NCBI GenBank assembly: GCA_045120135.1
Contig: JBGVEN010000010.1
Coordinates: 248,001 to 312,000, forward strand
Direction: 5' to 3'
Length of the DNA stretch: 64,000 bases
Origin: SIG440 sp045120135
GTDB lineage: Bacteria; Bacillota; Clostridia; Monoglobales; Monoglobaceae
The translations under genes were made by a program, and so were the position numbers. Each line of letters opens with the position of its first letter. The first letter of the stretch is position 1. Shown here one piece after another: positions 36,495 to 45,383 of the stretch. Under the pieces are notes generated by a model, which saw only the letters and a list, made by a program, of their open reading frames with translations, did not search any database and had not been told where the DNA came from.

Positions 36495-37193
36495 TTAAAA
36501 ATCTCCGTTCAGCAGTTCAGCAGTTTTTGTAAGAATATTTTGGGGTATGTCAATTTTTTTACCCGCATTTCTATAATCAAAACTATCGGCAAATTTTCTT
36601 ATATATTCATGGTATTCTGTAATTTTATCTTTTTGAAGTTCTATAATTGGATTAAAGTATATTTCAATTTCTTTGTCCGAAAGCTCGCCAAAAGCAATCT
36701 CTGTAAGCTTTGCAAAGTGTTCAAAGCAAAATCCACTCTTTTCAAGAACTTTCTCAAGAAAACCCTTTTCTTTTTTGAGCATAAAAACAAATGTGTAAAA
36801 GTATCGTTCAAGTGTGTGATTAACACGTGAACATACCGCACACTCACTTGCAACATTGCTAAGAGCTGCGACAAATGGCTCTGTGGAATTTTTCTTTTTA
36901 AATAATGATTTTTCAATGTTTTTAAGTTCGAAAAGAGAGCCAAGTTCCCCAAGATGTGTATCCATAATAAGTGCAAGCGACAAAGCATTTCGTTTTTCAA
37001 TAAGCTTTTTTATATGAGGCTTACAAAACCCTTTTTTATTTGTAATTATCCTAAAATCAGGTTCCATCATTGCAGGACCAAGTGTATAATCTATTGCCTC
37101 ATTTTCAAGCTTTTTTTGTAAAAAGCAGAACAGACAGCTGCATTCTGCATCCAACGCTTCATTTATCGGAATTGTATATATTTGCTCTTTCAT
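36495..37193 (-). CDS. DUF6062 family protein
   Basis: 232 residues. It is rich in conserved cysteines: CSCLFCFLQKKLE near 19–31, GFCKPH near 57, CAVCSRVNHTLERY in the middle and FCFEHF later. These pairs suggest metal or disulfide binding. The family is common in Clostridia and has no known function. The start is ATG 37193 (GGGAG 7 bases upstream) rather than the preceding TTG. Last chromosomal-type gene before the accessory region. Confidence 0.8.
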   Translation of the reverse strand: MKEQIYTIPINEALDAECSCLFCFLQKKLENEAIDYTLGPAMMEPDFRIITNKKGFCKPHIKKLIEKRNALSLALIMDTHLGELGSLFELKNIEKSLFKKKNSTEPFVAALSNVASECAVCSRVNHTLERYFYTFVFMLKKEKGFLEKVLEKSGFCFEHFAKLTEIAFGELSDKEIEIYFNPIIELQKDKITEYHEYIRKFADSFDYRNAGKKIDIPQNILTKTAELLNGDF

Positions 37194-37282
37194 CAATGTG
37201 CTCCCTTTTTAAACATCAACGGTTTTATTGCATATAATCAAAGTGTAATACTTCGAAAAGATTTGACAGAATATGTGTATTG

Positions 37283-37339
37283 CGAGGCATAAGGTTTAGA
37301 TGCAAACCTTTTCGACAACAACCTCGTGTCAAGTTAGGC
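37283..37339. repeat. Stem-loop and candidate attachment sequence at the left edge of the accessory region
   Basis: CGAGG (37283–37287) and CCTCG (37322–37326) enclose an AAGGTTT/AAACCTT helix. TCGTGTCAAGTTAGGC at 37324–37339 recurs with one mismatch as TCGTGTCAAGTCAGGC at 45023–45038. This could be a target-site pair flanking an element, but 15 of 16 matches can also arise by chance. Bases 37197–37411 otherwise hold no gene. Confidence 0.3.
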
Positions 37340-37411
37340 CAAAAAAGCATTCTTTAATTACTAAAAAAATTCTCAAACGTCTATATTATTAAAAATTCAA
37401 TATTAGACTAG

Positions 37412-38152
37412 TTAAATATTACTATCACTTTTTTCAAAAAAATTATTTAATCCTTGCACTTCATTTATACCACATATATGTAATGCAATCTTCGCCTTTA
37501 TTAACGACTTAAGTTCTTCATTGTTTATAGAATCTGCAATAACAATACTTTTTGAAATTTGTTCATCGTTTCTTAATCTATTCAAAAAATCGGAAGCTCT
37601 ATTTCTAGTTTCGCTCGACTGTTTAAAGAACAAGTATGAAACCGCTTCAATTATAGCCCCAGGCAAAACTTTAAGTACATATTCATACCAATGTGCGTTA
37701 TTAGCAAATACAATCATAAAAATTATGAATAAGAATCCTACAATTGATGCTACTAAACTAGACCAAAACTGAATAGATGCTTGAGATAATGCTTGTTCAT
37801 GATGACTACGTATTAATTCCTCTATCGCTTTATCTTTTGAATTTTTATCGTCATTTTTCAAATTACTATAACTTAACTCAGATAAGATACTTTTCATTTT
37901 AGCAAAATATTCTTCTTGCGTCAGTCCGACCGGAATGCTTTCTGTTGTTTTTTTAACTATATTTATTTTTTCACTATCATCATTTTCTTTAACCAATCTG
38001 TAAACTTCTCTTGTTTTAGCGCTTGTCTCTCTTTTTCTCTTGCTATAATTCATAGTTACAATCATCATCATAGCTATACTAATTAATATCGAAAACAGTC
38101 CCGCCAACAAAAATGATATTTCATCTGTCAAAAACGATGTATTGCCATTCAT
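37412..38152 (-). CDS. Three-helix membrane protein resembling TRADD-N-associated membrane proteins (putative defence effector)
   Basis: 246 residues. TM1 is at about 12–34, a charged cytoplasmic region follows (36–115), then HHEQALSQASIQFWSSLVASI leads into TM2 (129–150) and TM3 (158–177), with a soluble tail. The run of HxQALSQAxxQFW just before paired helices is what I recall from membrane domains associated with bacterial TRADD-N proteins in conflict systems. This is recognition by eye, not a search. The gene is the last of four minus-strand genes and starts 122 bases after the GHKL stop. A membrane-disrupting effector role is inferred. Confidence 0.55.
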   Translation of the reverse strand: MNGNTSFLTDEISFLLAGLFSILISIAMMMIVTMNYSKRKRETSAKTREVYRLVKENDDSEKINIVKKTTESIPVGLTQEEYFAKMKSILSELSYSNLKNDDKNSKDKAIEELIRSHHEQALSQASIQFWSSLVASIVGFLFIIFMIVFANNAHWYEYVLKVLPGAIIEAVSYLFFKQSSETRNRASDFLNRLRNDEQISKSIVIADSINNEELKSLIKAKIALHICGINEVQGLNNFFEKSDSNI

Positions 38153-38274
38153 AATATTTCTCCTTTTGTATAGATCAATTTAAAAAAGTTCTATAAAACT
38201 TACAGTATATATTGACTCATGTAAAACACAACTCAATATTTTTCTCATCACATAATCACCATCATAATAATAGA

Positions 38275-40287
38275 CTATATGTCTTCATGCAATTGCGGAG
38301 TAAACAATTTATTAAAGAAAATTTCATTTCTCTTTTTCGCATCAGCAAGTAACTTACTATATGAAATAACTTCAATGTATGCTCTGCGCATTTGATTATA
38401 TCCAGAATATCCCAAATTGTCTGCAGTCGGTGCCAATCCACTGTTCATACAATGTGTTCTCATTTTATCTGTTAAATCACAAATCACATATCCTCTAAAC
38501 ATTGTTCCATCAGTCACATTAAATGATTGACCACTTGCTTTCTTCTTTCTACCCTTTTTAATTTCATCTATATATTCACCAATTTGGTTAATAGGATTTT
38601 TAGTATCATTATCTGGCTTTTTAAATTCAATTATTGTAACAGATGTTAGTGGGTCATCGCTATCTGAATATGCAAAAGCCTGATCAAATATCGCAATATC
38701 AGGTTCTTTTGTACTTGAACTGTCAACAACTGGCATCGACTTTAATGTTTTATCAGAAGCTAAGTATTTATGATATGCCAATCTTTCATCTACTATCCAC
38801 AAATTCATTTCTTCAAAACTAATATCATTTGAAGTATGTTGCATTGGACATATAATAGAATGTATTGCATTTTCATTTTGGAATTTTCCATTACTGTTGA
38901 TTGTCAATGTTTCCTCTAGTATTTTCAATAATGTTTTTCTTCTCGTTACATACTCTGCAAGACATGTTTTACTTACATCAGTGACATTCGACCAATACAT
39001 TTTGAATAATTTGTCATATGATTCACTATTTTTTATTGAATTTTTCGCCTCTTCTTCAAGCCTCTTGCCCTGTAATTTTATTTCCGTCTCCCAGTTCTGT
39101 ACTGCTTTGTGTAACTCTAAATCCAAACCATCTCCAGACAATCCCGCAGGTATACGATCATAAACTTCCGGACACTTGTTTAGTAAGAATTTATATGTAG
39201 GTTTCTCGCTTGCTACATACTCATCTATCTGTCTTCTTTTCTTTTTATTTATATCTAATATATAATCACCAAGATAGGTCTTTACGAAATCTACCGCTGT
39301 CGAAATAATATCCTCTTTGCTAGTTCCCCAAGCAGAAATTTGTCCATTCTTTTCATCATATTCAAAATCTGTTCTTGTTACATTAACAATAGAATCCAAA
39401 TAGTCACCTGTAATATATCCCACATAATAAAATCCTTTTATATCGTCATCAGGAATTATCTTACGACTTAAATCCGGGATATGTTTTTTTAATTCAACAG
39501 AGCTAACCTCCTGCATATTTGCACACAAATGCAATTCATGCATTGCTGCACCTTCAGGTACTCTTAAATGGTAAATAATGAATTTATTATTTTTAATATC
39601 AAAATGATCCTGATGCAGGGAGTCTTTTATGTTTTTTGCAAAATAATCATTTAGATTTATTGAATTCGACTGTTCATCCTTTAATATAATTTTAGGACAA
39701 TGATCAGAAATAAAATATAATAAACAATGTTCAATTATCCTCTTTGCGATAACATCTAATTCTAACGGGCAGTCTTTTTTAAATTCTCGAAGATAATTAT
39801 TTAGAAATATTTTAGTTGAACAAGTTTTATCATCTTTTTTCACTAAATTATCTTCAGGAACTATGCCGTCTGCCGTAAAAGAAAAATTGCGATGAAAGTA
39901 ACTATCTTTTTCAAAAAAAGTACTTTCTATTTTTACATTCTCAAAAGCTTTCAGCCACAAAAAACGTCCTATTCCTTTACAACCTTTTTGGATTTTAAAT
40001 GTTGAATAGGCTGTATTAAACGATTTATAATTATCGCTATTGAACCCCAGTCCGTTATCTTCAATTACAAAAGAGTGGATTTTACCCAAGTGTATGTTTC
40101 CTTCTATGTCAGGAATCATTTCTTCTCTTAACGCAGTTATGGTTATACACCCACTCTGAGCATTATTAGAATCTTCAATAGAATGTATCGAATTCACGAC
40201 AGCTTCAAATAATGGCCATAATACTTTTGAAGAACTCAACCTTATACTATTCAATTGTCCTCTTATATCTAAAGTGAATGCACTCAT
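38275..40287 (-). CDS. GHKL ATPase fused to a PD-(D/E)xK-like nuclease domain
   Basis: 670 residues. The N-terminal GHKL (Hsp90/MutL/MORC-type) ATPase has the N box E28...N32 (FEAVVNSIHS), DNGLGF at 77–82 and GCKGIGRF at 102–109. The middle is helical. The C-terminal domain shows EPD at 528–530 and EFK at 554–556 (VTIIEFKKP), plus a downstream Q in INQIGEYIDEI, matching a PD-(D/E)xK restriction-endonuclease-like core. ATPase–nuclease fusions of this general type occur in restriction-like and MORC-related anti-phage systems. It follows the NADAR gene by 34 bases with AGGAGGAG upstream of the start. Likely the effector or DNA-sensing component. Confidence 0.75.
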   Translation of the reverse strand: MSAFTLDIRGQLNSIRLSSSKVLWPLFEAVVNSIHSIEDSNNAQSGCITITALREEMIPDIEGNIHLGKIHSFVIEDNGLGFNSDNYKSFNTAYSTFKIQKGCKGIGRFLWLKAFENVKIESTFFEKDSYFHRNFSFTADGIVPEDNLVKKDDKTCSTKIFLNNYLREFKKDCPLELDVIAKRIIEHCLLYFISDHCPKIILKDEQSNSINLNDYFAKNIKDSLHQDHFDIKNNKFIIYHLRVPEGAAMHELHLCANMQEVSSVELKKHIPDLSRKIIPDDDIKGFYYVGYITGDYLDSIVNVTRTDFEYDEKNGQISAWGTSKEDIISTAVDFVKTYLGDYILDINKKKRRQIDEYVASEKPTYKFLLNKCPEVYDRIPAGLSGDGLDLELHKAVQNWETEIKLQGKRLEEEAKNSIKNSESYDKLFKMYWSNVTDVSKTCLAEYVTRRKTLLKILEETLTINSNGKFQNENAIHSIICPMQHTSNDISFEEMNLWIVDERLAYHKYLASDKTLKSMPVVDSSSTKEPDIAIFDQAFAYSDSDDPLTSVTIIEFKKPDNDTKNPINQIGEYIDEIKKGRKKKASGQSFNVTDGTMFRGYVICDLTDKMRTHCMNSGLAPTADNLGYSGYNQMRRAYIEVISYSKLLADAKKRNEIFFNKLFTPQLHEDI

Positions 40288-40321
40288 ATTAACTCCTCCT
40301 AATCATTTACAAAAGCAAATA

Positions 40322-40942
40322 TTACCATAAAGTTTCATTAATACCAATTAATTGATCTTTAACATTAACTGTAATTTGTTTGATAGGCTCACCCATAAAT
40401 TTAAAATTAGGAATATCTAATGGCTCTAATCTTATTTTCTCGTTATCTTTCAGATGAATATACTGTTCCCTCAACTGCATTAATAATCTTCCTAATGCAT
40501 TAACTCCTTCGAAATAACCATCATTTCTCTTGGCACCCCAAAACAGATCTTTCCCGGAATCTTCAACAATGATCTTCTCTCCCGTTAACTCGAGTAACTC
40601 ACCAAATGTATACCAATTAAATATCAGTTTGGCCCTTAAACACCAACGCATTATCTTAATACGTTCACTATCCCAATCCGAACGCGTTAATTCTATATAT
40701 TTTTTGCTTATATCTTTTGCGGTCATCGGACTCCGTTGTGATATTATCAATTTTTGAATTTCTAGATTATCAGGAAATCTACAAGCCTGATATAACGCTT
40801 CTGATGTCAAAATTCTTACATTGTTAATCTCAATTGTATAATTTGGAGCCATATTGGATAAACCGCCAAACTGCTCCGAAGTTTTTCTAAATGATATACA
40901 ATCTTTAACTTGATATTTTCTAAATTGATTATTACCATTCAA
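40322..40942 (-). CDS. NADAR (YbiA-like) family N-glycosidase
   Basis: 206 residues from the TTG at 40942. NADAR family marks are FGGLSNMAPN near the start, SEALYQACRF, MRWCLRAKLIFN, LLELTGEKIIVEDS, DLFWGAK and GVNALGRLLMQLR. YbiA hydrolyses N-glycosidic bonds in riboflavin precursors, and other NADARs remove ADP-ribose from guanine or work in NAD-linked conflict systems. The TTG start has GGTGGTGA about 5 bases upstream and overlaps the end of the preceding gene by 11 bases. An earlier in-frame ATG lacks such a site. Tight packing between the PRTase-like and GHKL genes suggests a shared function. Confidence 0.8.
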   Translation of the reverse strand: MNGNNQFRKYQVKDCISFRKTSEQFGGLSNMAPNYTIEINNVRILTSEALYQACRFPDNLEIQKLIISQRSPMTAKDISKKYIELTRSDWDSERIKIMRWCLRAKLIFNWYTFGELLELTGEKIIVEDSGKDLFWGAKRNDGYFEGVNALGRLLMQLREQYIHLKDNEKIRLEPLDIPNFKFMGEPIKQITVNVKDQLIGINETLW

Positions 40943-41990
40943 AACTATCACCACCTGCATTGTTAGTTTTTCTCGGCAACAATGGATACCACCTGCTAAA
41001 TGGATGATACTCATCAGCAGTAGGATCTCCCCACCAATATGCTAATGGACAATTATTTGACATATTTAAGTATGTTGCAAAAAAAGCGCCGAACCCAAAG
41101 GATATTCTATTATCATATCCCATAGGTCTCATGTATTGATTTGTGTTTTCGCAAAAATTTAATATTTTTAATCCGGCTTCCATTAGCTGTTTTTCGATTA
41201 TTTCTCTGTTTTTTTCAGACGAATAAATATTACCCCTATAATTATCTGTTCTAAAAAGTCTAACCTTTTTATCAGGATTATCCTCTGACTCTCTTTTTAT
41301 ATGTTTTAAATAATTCTCTACATTCTCACTTTCGTAAGTTATAGGCCATAAGCAATCGTAATTTAAATTTCTTCCGCCTGAATTATTTATTGTTACATAT
41401 CTCCATAGATTTAATTCAATATCTTTTTCATTAATTTTTTCTTCAAGATTCTTTTTTACCCACCATTCAGCAAAACTATGTAACATTATAAATACAACAT
41501 CAATTTTAGAGCCGTTTGGTATTTGGTCAATTAATCTGCCTAAATCTCTACTTAATGTCACTCCGGAAAACATACAATCATCAACATATATATAGGATTT
41601 TAAATTATAATTATTTTTGTTGTTTTTAATATCAATATTGTACAAACTAAAAATTTCTTTTTCTGCCTTTTTGTAAAGTCGATGCTGGCTCTCACCTTTT
41701 CTTTGAAAATCTAGAAAAGCTGTATTTGAAATAGTTTTTTCAATATCTTCTCCCCATATTTTTTTATTAGAGAATGTACCATTTAAATACTCTCTAATAT
41801 TCTTTTTAGAAAAATAAAAGGATTTTAAAAGGAATAATGTCTCTTCTAAAATTACTTCATGATAATCATCGAATTGTGATACCCATTTTTCAACATGATT
41901 TTTATCAATATTTATTTTTAAAGCATTATTTCTTCTATCTTTATATCTATAATCTTCAATTACACCAGCTATCTCCTGACAATAATCCAC
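40932..41990 (-). CDS. Phosphoribosyltransferase-like protein of a putative conflict system
   Basis: 352 residues from GTG 41990. The only clear signature is YIYVDDCMFSGVTLSRDL near residues 134–151, which fits the PRPP-loop of type I phosphoribosyltransferases (hydrophobic strand, DD, then SGVT). The preceding helical domain (about 1–115) and C-terminal region (GYDNRISFGFGAFFATYLNM, ending NNAGGDSFEW) are not familiar from housekeeping PRTases. It resembles the PRTase-like proteins predicted in bacterial immune loci, as far as I can judge by eye. GAGGTGG stands just before this GTG. First gene of the four-gene cassette. Confidence 0.6.
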   Translation of the reverse strand: MDYCQEIAGVIEDYRYKDRRNNALKINIDKNHVEKWVSQFDDYHEVILEETLFLLKSFYFSKKNIREYLNGTFSNKKIWGEDIEKTISNTAFLDFQRKGESQHRLYKKAEKEIFSLYNIDIKNNKNNYNLKSYIYVDDCMFSGVTLSRDLGRLIDQIPNGSKIDVVFIMLHSFAEWWVKKNLEEKINEKDIELNLWRYVTINNSGGRNLNYDCLWPITYESENVENYLKHIKRESEDNPDKKVRLFRTDNYRGNIYSSEKNREIIEKQLMEAGLKILNFCENTNQYMRPMGYDNRISFGFGAFFATYLNMSNNCPLAYWWGDPTADEYHPFSRWYPLLPRKTNNAGGDSFEW

Positions 41991-42106
41991 AAACCCCACC
42001 TCAGATTAATCAATATTTTATATAGTATACCATATTTCGGCAAATATTGCAATTGGCAATAGGGAGAAATATATAGTCTGAATTTTAGCATCCTGCAACA
42101 TAGTGT

Positions 42107-43660
42107 TTAAATTGATTTTGTTATTTCAATTCCGCCTACATATTTGATTTTAATTCTATTCTGTGAAATTACCAGAACTGATTCAACTGTATTTCTTACT
42201 ACTGCATCGAAATAATCAAGCATGTTCACTTCATTCTCATTTATAAAAGCTTCAATGTCATTCATTTCACATTTTGAACATTCTATAAGTTTTGAATTTA
42301 ATCTTGTAAGTTCATCCTCGCACTCCTTAATTTTATCAAAATATACTTGGTTGTCATCTGCTTCATTTACAATTTGATTTAACACTTGAATTTCCTTTTC
42401 GAGTTTCTTGATTCTCGATTTTATTGTATATTCATTCTGCTCGTCATTCTTATGAATTACAGTCCCGATTTCACTCTTGACCATTTCAGCTATATCAGAA
42501 ACATCCAATGCTATTTGAGCCAGTCCTGACAAAATTGCATCTTTTAATTTATCTTCATTAATTGTAGGAGAATTCTTGCAATTTCGTATTCCATTTTCAA
42601 GTCGCTCCATACATCTCCAAACAATTTTCTTTTTACCGTCTCTCGCCCAAGTAACTCTCCTATAACTGGCACCACATTCTCCACAAAATACAATTCCGGT
42701 TAAAGCATATTGAGATGAATATGAATTTGATTTACCTACAGAACTATTTTTTCTTCGTTTAATTTCATCCTGAACCATATCAAAGATTTCTCTTGATACA
42801 ATACCTTGATGACTATTCTCAACATAATATTGAGCGACCTCTCCCCTATTCTTTGCAACCGTCCCGGTTAAGTAATCAACTGTATATGTTTTCTGTAATA
42901 GTGCATCACCTTTATACTTTTCATTCTTAAGAATTCCACTTACTACATTGACAGTCCATTCATCCTTTCCCATAGGGGATTCTATCTCATTTTCTTCAAG
43001 CCATTTTCTTATATCATTCAGAGAACTCCCTTCGAGATACATACAGAACATTTTGCGGACTATTGCGGCTTTTTCAGGAATGATTTCAGGTTGTCCATTC
43101 TCCCCTCTTTTATATCCATACAACGAAAATGGAAACTGAAATTTACCTTCCTTGTATCCCATTCTCTTTCCTCTGGTTATGTTCATACTAATCGATTCAC
43201 TTTCAGCCTGAGCAAAAGCACTAAACCAAGACAGGAAAATTTCACTTGATGGTTCAAGTGTGTTAATCCCCTCTTTATCAAACCTAATCCCAACATTTTT
43301 TACTTTTAATTTTCTTATGTAACTTAAACAGTCAAGCTGATTTCGTGCAAATCTTGAAATTGATTTCGTGAGAATTAAGTCAATTTTACCTTTTTCGCAC
43401 ATTTCAATCATTCTCATGAATTCTGTACGCTTTGTATCATTTAAGCCGCTTACACCAAAATCAACAAATACATCTACCAATGTCCAGTTTGGATTACTTT
43501 CTATTTCATTTTTATAATGTATTGTCTGGTTTTCAAGACTGTTTCCCTGCGTTTCGCTTTCTGTACTTACTCTGCAATATGCTGCAACATTAAGTTTGGC
43601 TTTAGTATTCTTTGCCTTTGGAAATATCGTAGCCGGTATCTCAGTTACTTTCTTCATCAT
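42107..43660 (-). CDS. Large serine recombinase
   Basis: 517 residues. N-terminal resolvase domain with the catalytic serine in AAYCRVSTESETQGNS (near residue 33), SRFARNQLD near 108, a recombinase domain (YGYKRGENG, then MYLEGSSLNDIRKWLEE), a zinc ribbon (FCGECGASYRR...WRCMERLENG) and a C-terminal coiled coil. It catalyses integration and excision of a mobile element. The ATG follows GGAGGTGAATA and overlaps the end of the KilA-N gene by 20 bases. Probably the recombinase for the element carrying the defence cassette. Confidence 0.92.
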   Translation of the reverse strand: MMKKVTEIPATIFPKAKNTKAKLNVAAYCRVSTESETQGNSLENQTIHYKNEIESNPNWTLVDVFVDFGVSGLNDTKRTEFMRMIEMCEKGKIDLILTKSISRFARNQLDCLSYIRKLKVKNVGIRFDKEGINTLEPSSEIFLSWFSAFAQAESESISMNITRGKRMGYKEGKFQFPFSLYGYKRGENGQPEIIPEKAAIVRKMFCMYLEGSSLNDIRKWLEENEIESPMGKDEWTVNVVSGILKNEKYKGDALLQKTYTVDYLTGTVAKNRGEVAQYYVENSHQGIVSREIFDMVQDEIKRRKNSSVGKSNSYSSQYALTGIVFCGECGASYRRVTWARDGKKKIVWRCMERLENGIRNCKNSPTINEDKLKDAILSGLAQIALDVSDIAEMVKSEIGTVIHKNDEQNEYTIKSRIKKLEKEIQVLNQIVNEADDNQVYFDKIKECEDELTRLNSKLIECSKCEMNDIEAFINENEVNMLDYFDAVVRNTVESVLVISQNRIKIKYVGGIEITKSI

Positions 43661-44220
43661 TATTCACCTCCAGATATTTCTCTATAACATTTAGTGTCAT
43701 ATCAGCAGATAACCAGCACATAAAATGCATCGCAATTTCTTTGTGTGCATATGTACCGCCTCCCCTTCCTTGTCTCGAAACAATTCCGATAGATTTTGTT
43801 CTGTTAATCCAAATTTTTGGTGTTAAAGTTTCCCTCTCACTCAAAATCAAATCAACAAAATTCTCGTTATGTTTTCTTTCCCAAAGTGTAAGAAAATCAA
43901 CTGTATTTTCGTTCCTTAACCAGTTATGAATTATATATCCTGCTTGATTGTCGCTACACCCCCGTTGCCAATTCTGTAAGTGAGATGTACCCAGGATTCT
44001 GGCTTGCCATCGTTTGCTTTGTTTCTCTCTTCTTTTTATTGAATTCAACTCTTGGATTTTTAATTTTACCATACTTCCATAGTTCACATTCATCGTATAG
44101 ATTTTCTAACACCTCGTTATAAACCTCAACGCTAATTTTTCCAGTGTTTAATAATGGTTTTAAATACTGTTCGTTTGCAATAACATATTGAAGTTGGTTT
44201 TGAATCTCCGATTTGCTCAT
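43641..44220 (-). pseudogene. KilA-N domain protein interrupted by a +1 frameshift
   Basis: The 5' part (from ATG 44220, AGGAG 9 bases upstream) ends GYISLTELATGV-stop. The KilA-N domain continues in another frame as CSDNQAGYIIHNWLRNENT...GGGTYAHKEIAMHF. The break falls on a run of five G (CCCCC at 43959–43963 on the plus strand). Four G would restore one frame of about 193 residues. KilA-N is a DNA-binding domain of phages and mobile elements. A true mutation, a sequencing error or programmed slippage are all possible. Confidence 0.75.
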
Positions 44221-44280
44221 ATTCAATTACTCCTTTCTTGTATATAGAATAATTATATAACAAATCAGCAAATTCACATA

Positions 44281-44778
44281 TCACCACTTTCTTCTATCGT
44301 TCTTTGCACGGTACATTTTTTCTTTAGTTGCAAGTTCATATTCCTCTTTCGAAACTATATAGCAATTGTTTATATTATCTATGGTTTTACTTATAGTTAC
44401 TACAGACCATTCTTCTTTTCCTGTAGGAGAATTGATGCCCATCCTAATTAATTCAGCTTGAATTTGTAACAAACTCAGACCTTGGATACACATCTTATAC
44501 ATCCATCTTACTATTTCGGCTTCATCTTCCTTAATGTAAACCATGCCTTTCTCATCTCTTATGAAACCATAAGAGATTCTGCCAAATGTTCTTGATTCAT
44601 ATAATCCTAATCTTGTCATTTTTCTTTCCTCCATTTCATTTGTTAAGTTGTTTGTCATCTTATCACCATTTTCAAAATCTGATTTTAAGTTCATTTCATT
44701 GATAATTTCATTTTTCATTTTATCAACCTCTTTCTTAAAATTGTTTTCGATTTTATTTTTCAACATATTTTGTTTCAT
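44281..44778 (-). CDS. Recombinase-domain protein lacking the catalytic resolvase domain
   Basis: About 165 residues. A charged N-terminus is followed by SYGFIRDEKGMVYIKEDEAEIVRWMY and LSLLQIQAELIRMGINSPTG, which is the PF07508-type recombinase segment of large serine recombinases. No resolvase domain with its active serine is present, so it cannot cut DNA by itself. It may be a remnant or a DNA-binding accessory protein. The start is uncertain. ATG 44778 has AAAGGA 8 bases upstream, and two other ATGs lie just before. Confidence 0.55.
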   Translation of the reverse strand: MKQNMLKNKIENNFKKEVDKMKNEIINEMNLKSDFENGDKMTNNLTNEMEERKMTRLGLYESRTFGRISYGFIRDEKGMVYIKEDEAEIVRWMYKMCIQGLSLLQIQAELIRMGINSPTGKEEWSVVTISKTIDNINNCYIVSKEEYELATKEKMYRAKNDRRKW

Positions 44779-44801
44779 TCTCATCATTCCTTTCCACAAA
44801 C

Positions 44802-44838
44802 AAAAAAACACATCTTGATTTCACTCAAAATGTGTTTT
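44802..44838 (-). terminator. Intrinsic terminator upstream of the recombinase fragment
   Basis: AAACACATcTTGA (44806–44818) pairs with TCAAaATGTGTTT (44825–44837) with one mismatch, and the minus strand continues in a T run. Confidence 0.65.
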
Positions 44839-45038
44839 GTAATTCTATATTAATTTTAAAAGTTATGCATTCTCATATTTAAAGGCTTCATCCTATCCTC
44901 TTGCGACCAATTTTCCTTGTGCATTCTGCCATTCTGCCCATCCCGTTTTTGTTCAATTTTACTCAAAATCCTTTAAACCTATGCATTCTCAAGTTAATTA
45001 ACTATGTTAATTAACTTATAGTTCGTGTCAAGTCAGGC
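44820..45038. repeat. Repeat-rich non-coding segment; probable element junction
   Basis: TATGCATTCTCA occurs at 44864–44875 and 44980–44991, each preceded at similar distance by ACTCAAAAT and TTTAAA, so about 50 bp appear as a degenerate direct repeat. A 27-bp palindrome follows at 44991–45017 (12-bp arms AAGTTAATTAAC, 3-bp centre). TCGTGTCAAGTCAGGC at 45023–45038 is the near copy of 37324–37339. Bases 44839–45200 contain no convincing gene. Recombinase binding or attachment sites are the likely explanation. Confidence 0.5.
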
Positions 45039-45200
45039 GAACAGTGAATAATAGGACCTACTAAATTTCCGATAAAAATTCCACTGATTTTCTCTGAACA
45101 AAGTTCTTTAGAACCTGCGAGAATACTATATTTTCTCGCCATGATATTATATCATAAATATGCAAAGATTGCAAACTATAATTGTGAATTGGATAACATA

Positions 45201-45383
45201 TCAATGTTTTTCTGTTATCTTCAACAATTTATTTTCTTTTTCTTTGTCATCTGTTTGTGTTAGTTGCTCCGGAGTTCCAACCCTGCAATAAACAAAACAT
45301 TTGTATTCTTGCTTTTTCTTCTTTTTCACTGAATAATGACACCTCACATTTGTAATTACACTTTCACCAAGTGCTTTTAACAT
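45201..45383 (-). CDS. Small protein with a resolvase-like N-terminal fragment
   Basis: 60 residues. KCFVYCRVGTPEQLTQTD resembles the first strand and turn of serine resolvases (YCRVSTxEQ), but with Gly instead of the catalytic Ser. The ATG overlaps the stop of the preceding recombinase (ATGTTAA), so it would be translated by coupling. It is either a degenerate recombinase start or a small accessory protein. Confidence 0.45.
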   Translation of the reverse strand: MLKALGESVITNVRCHYSVKKKKKQEYKCFVYCRVGTPEQLTQTDDKEKENKLLKITEKH

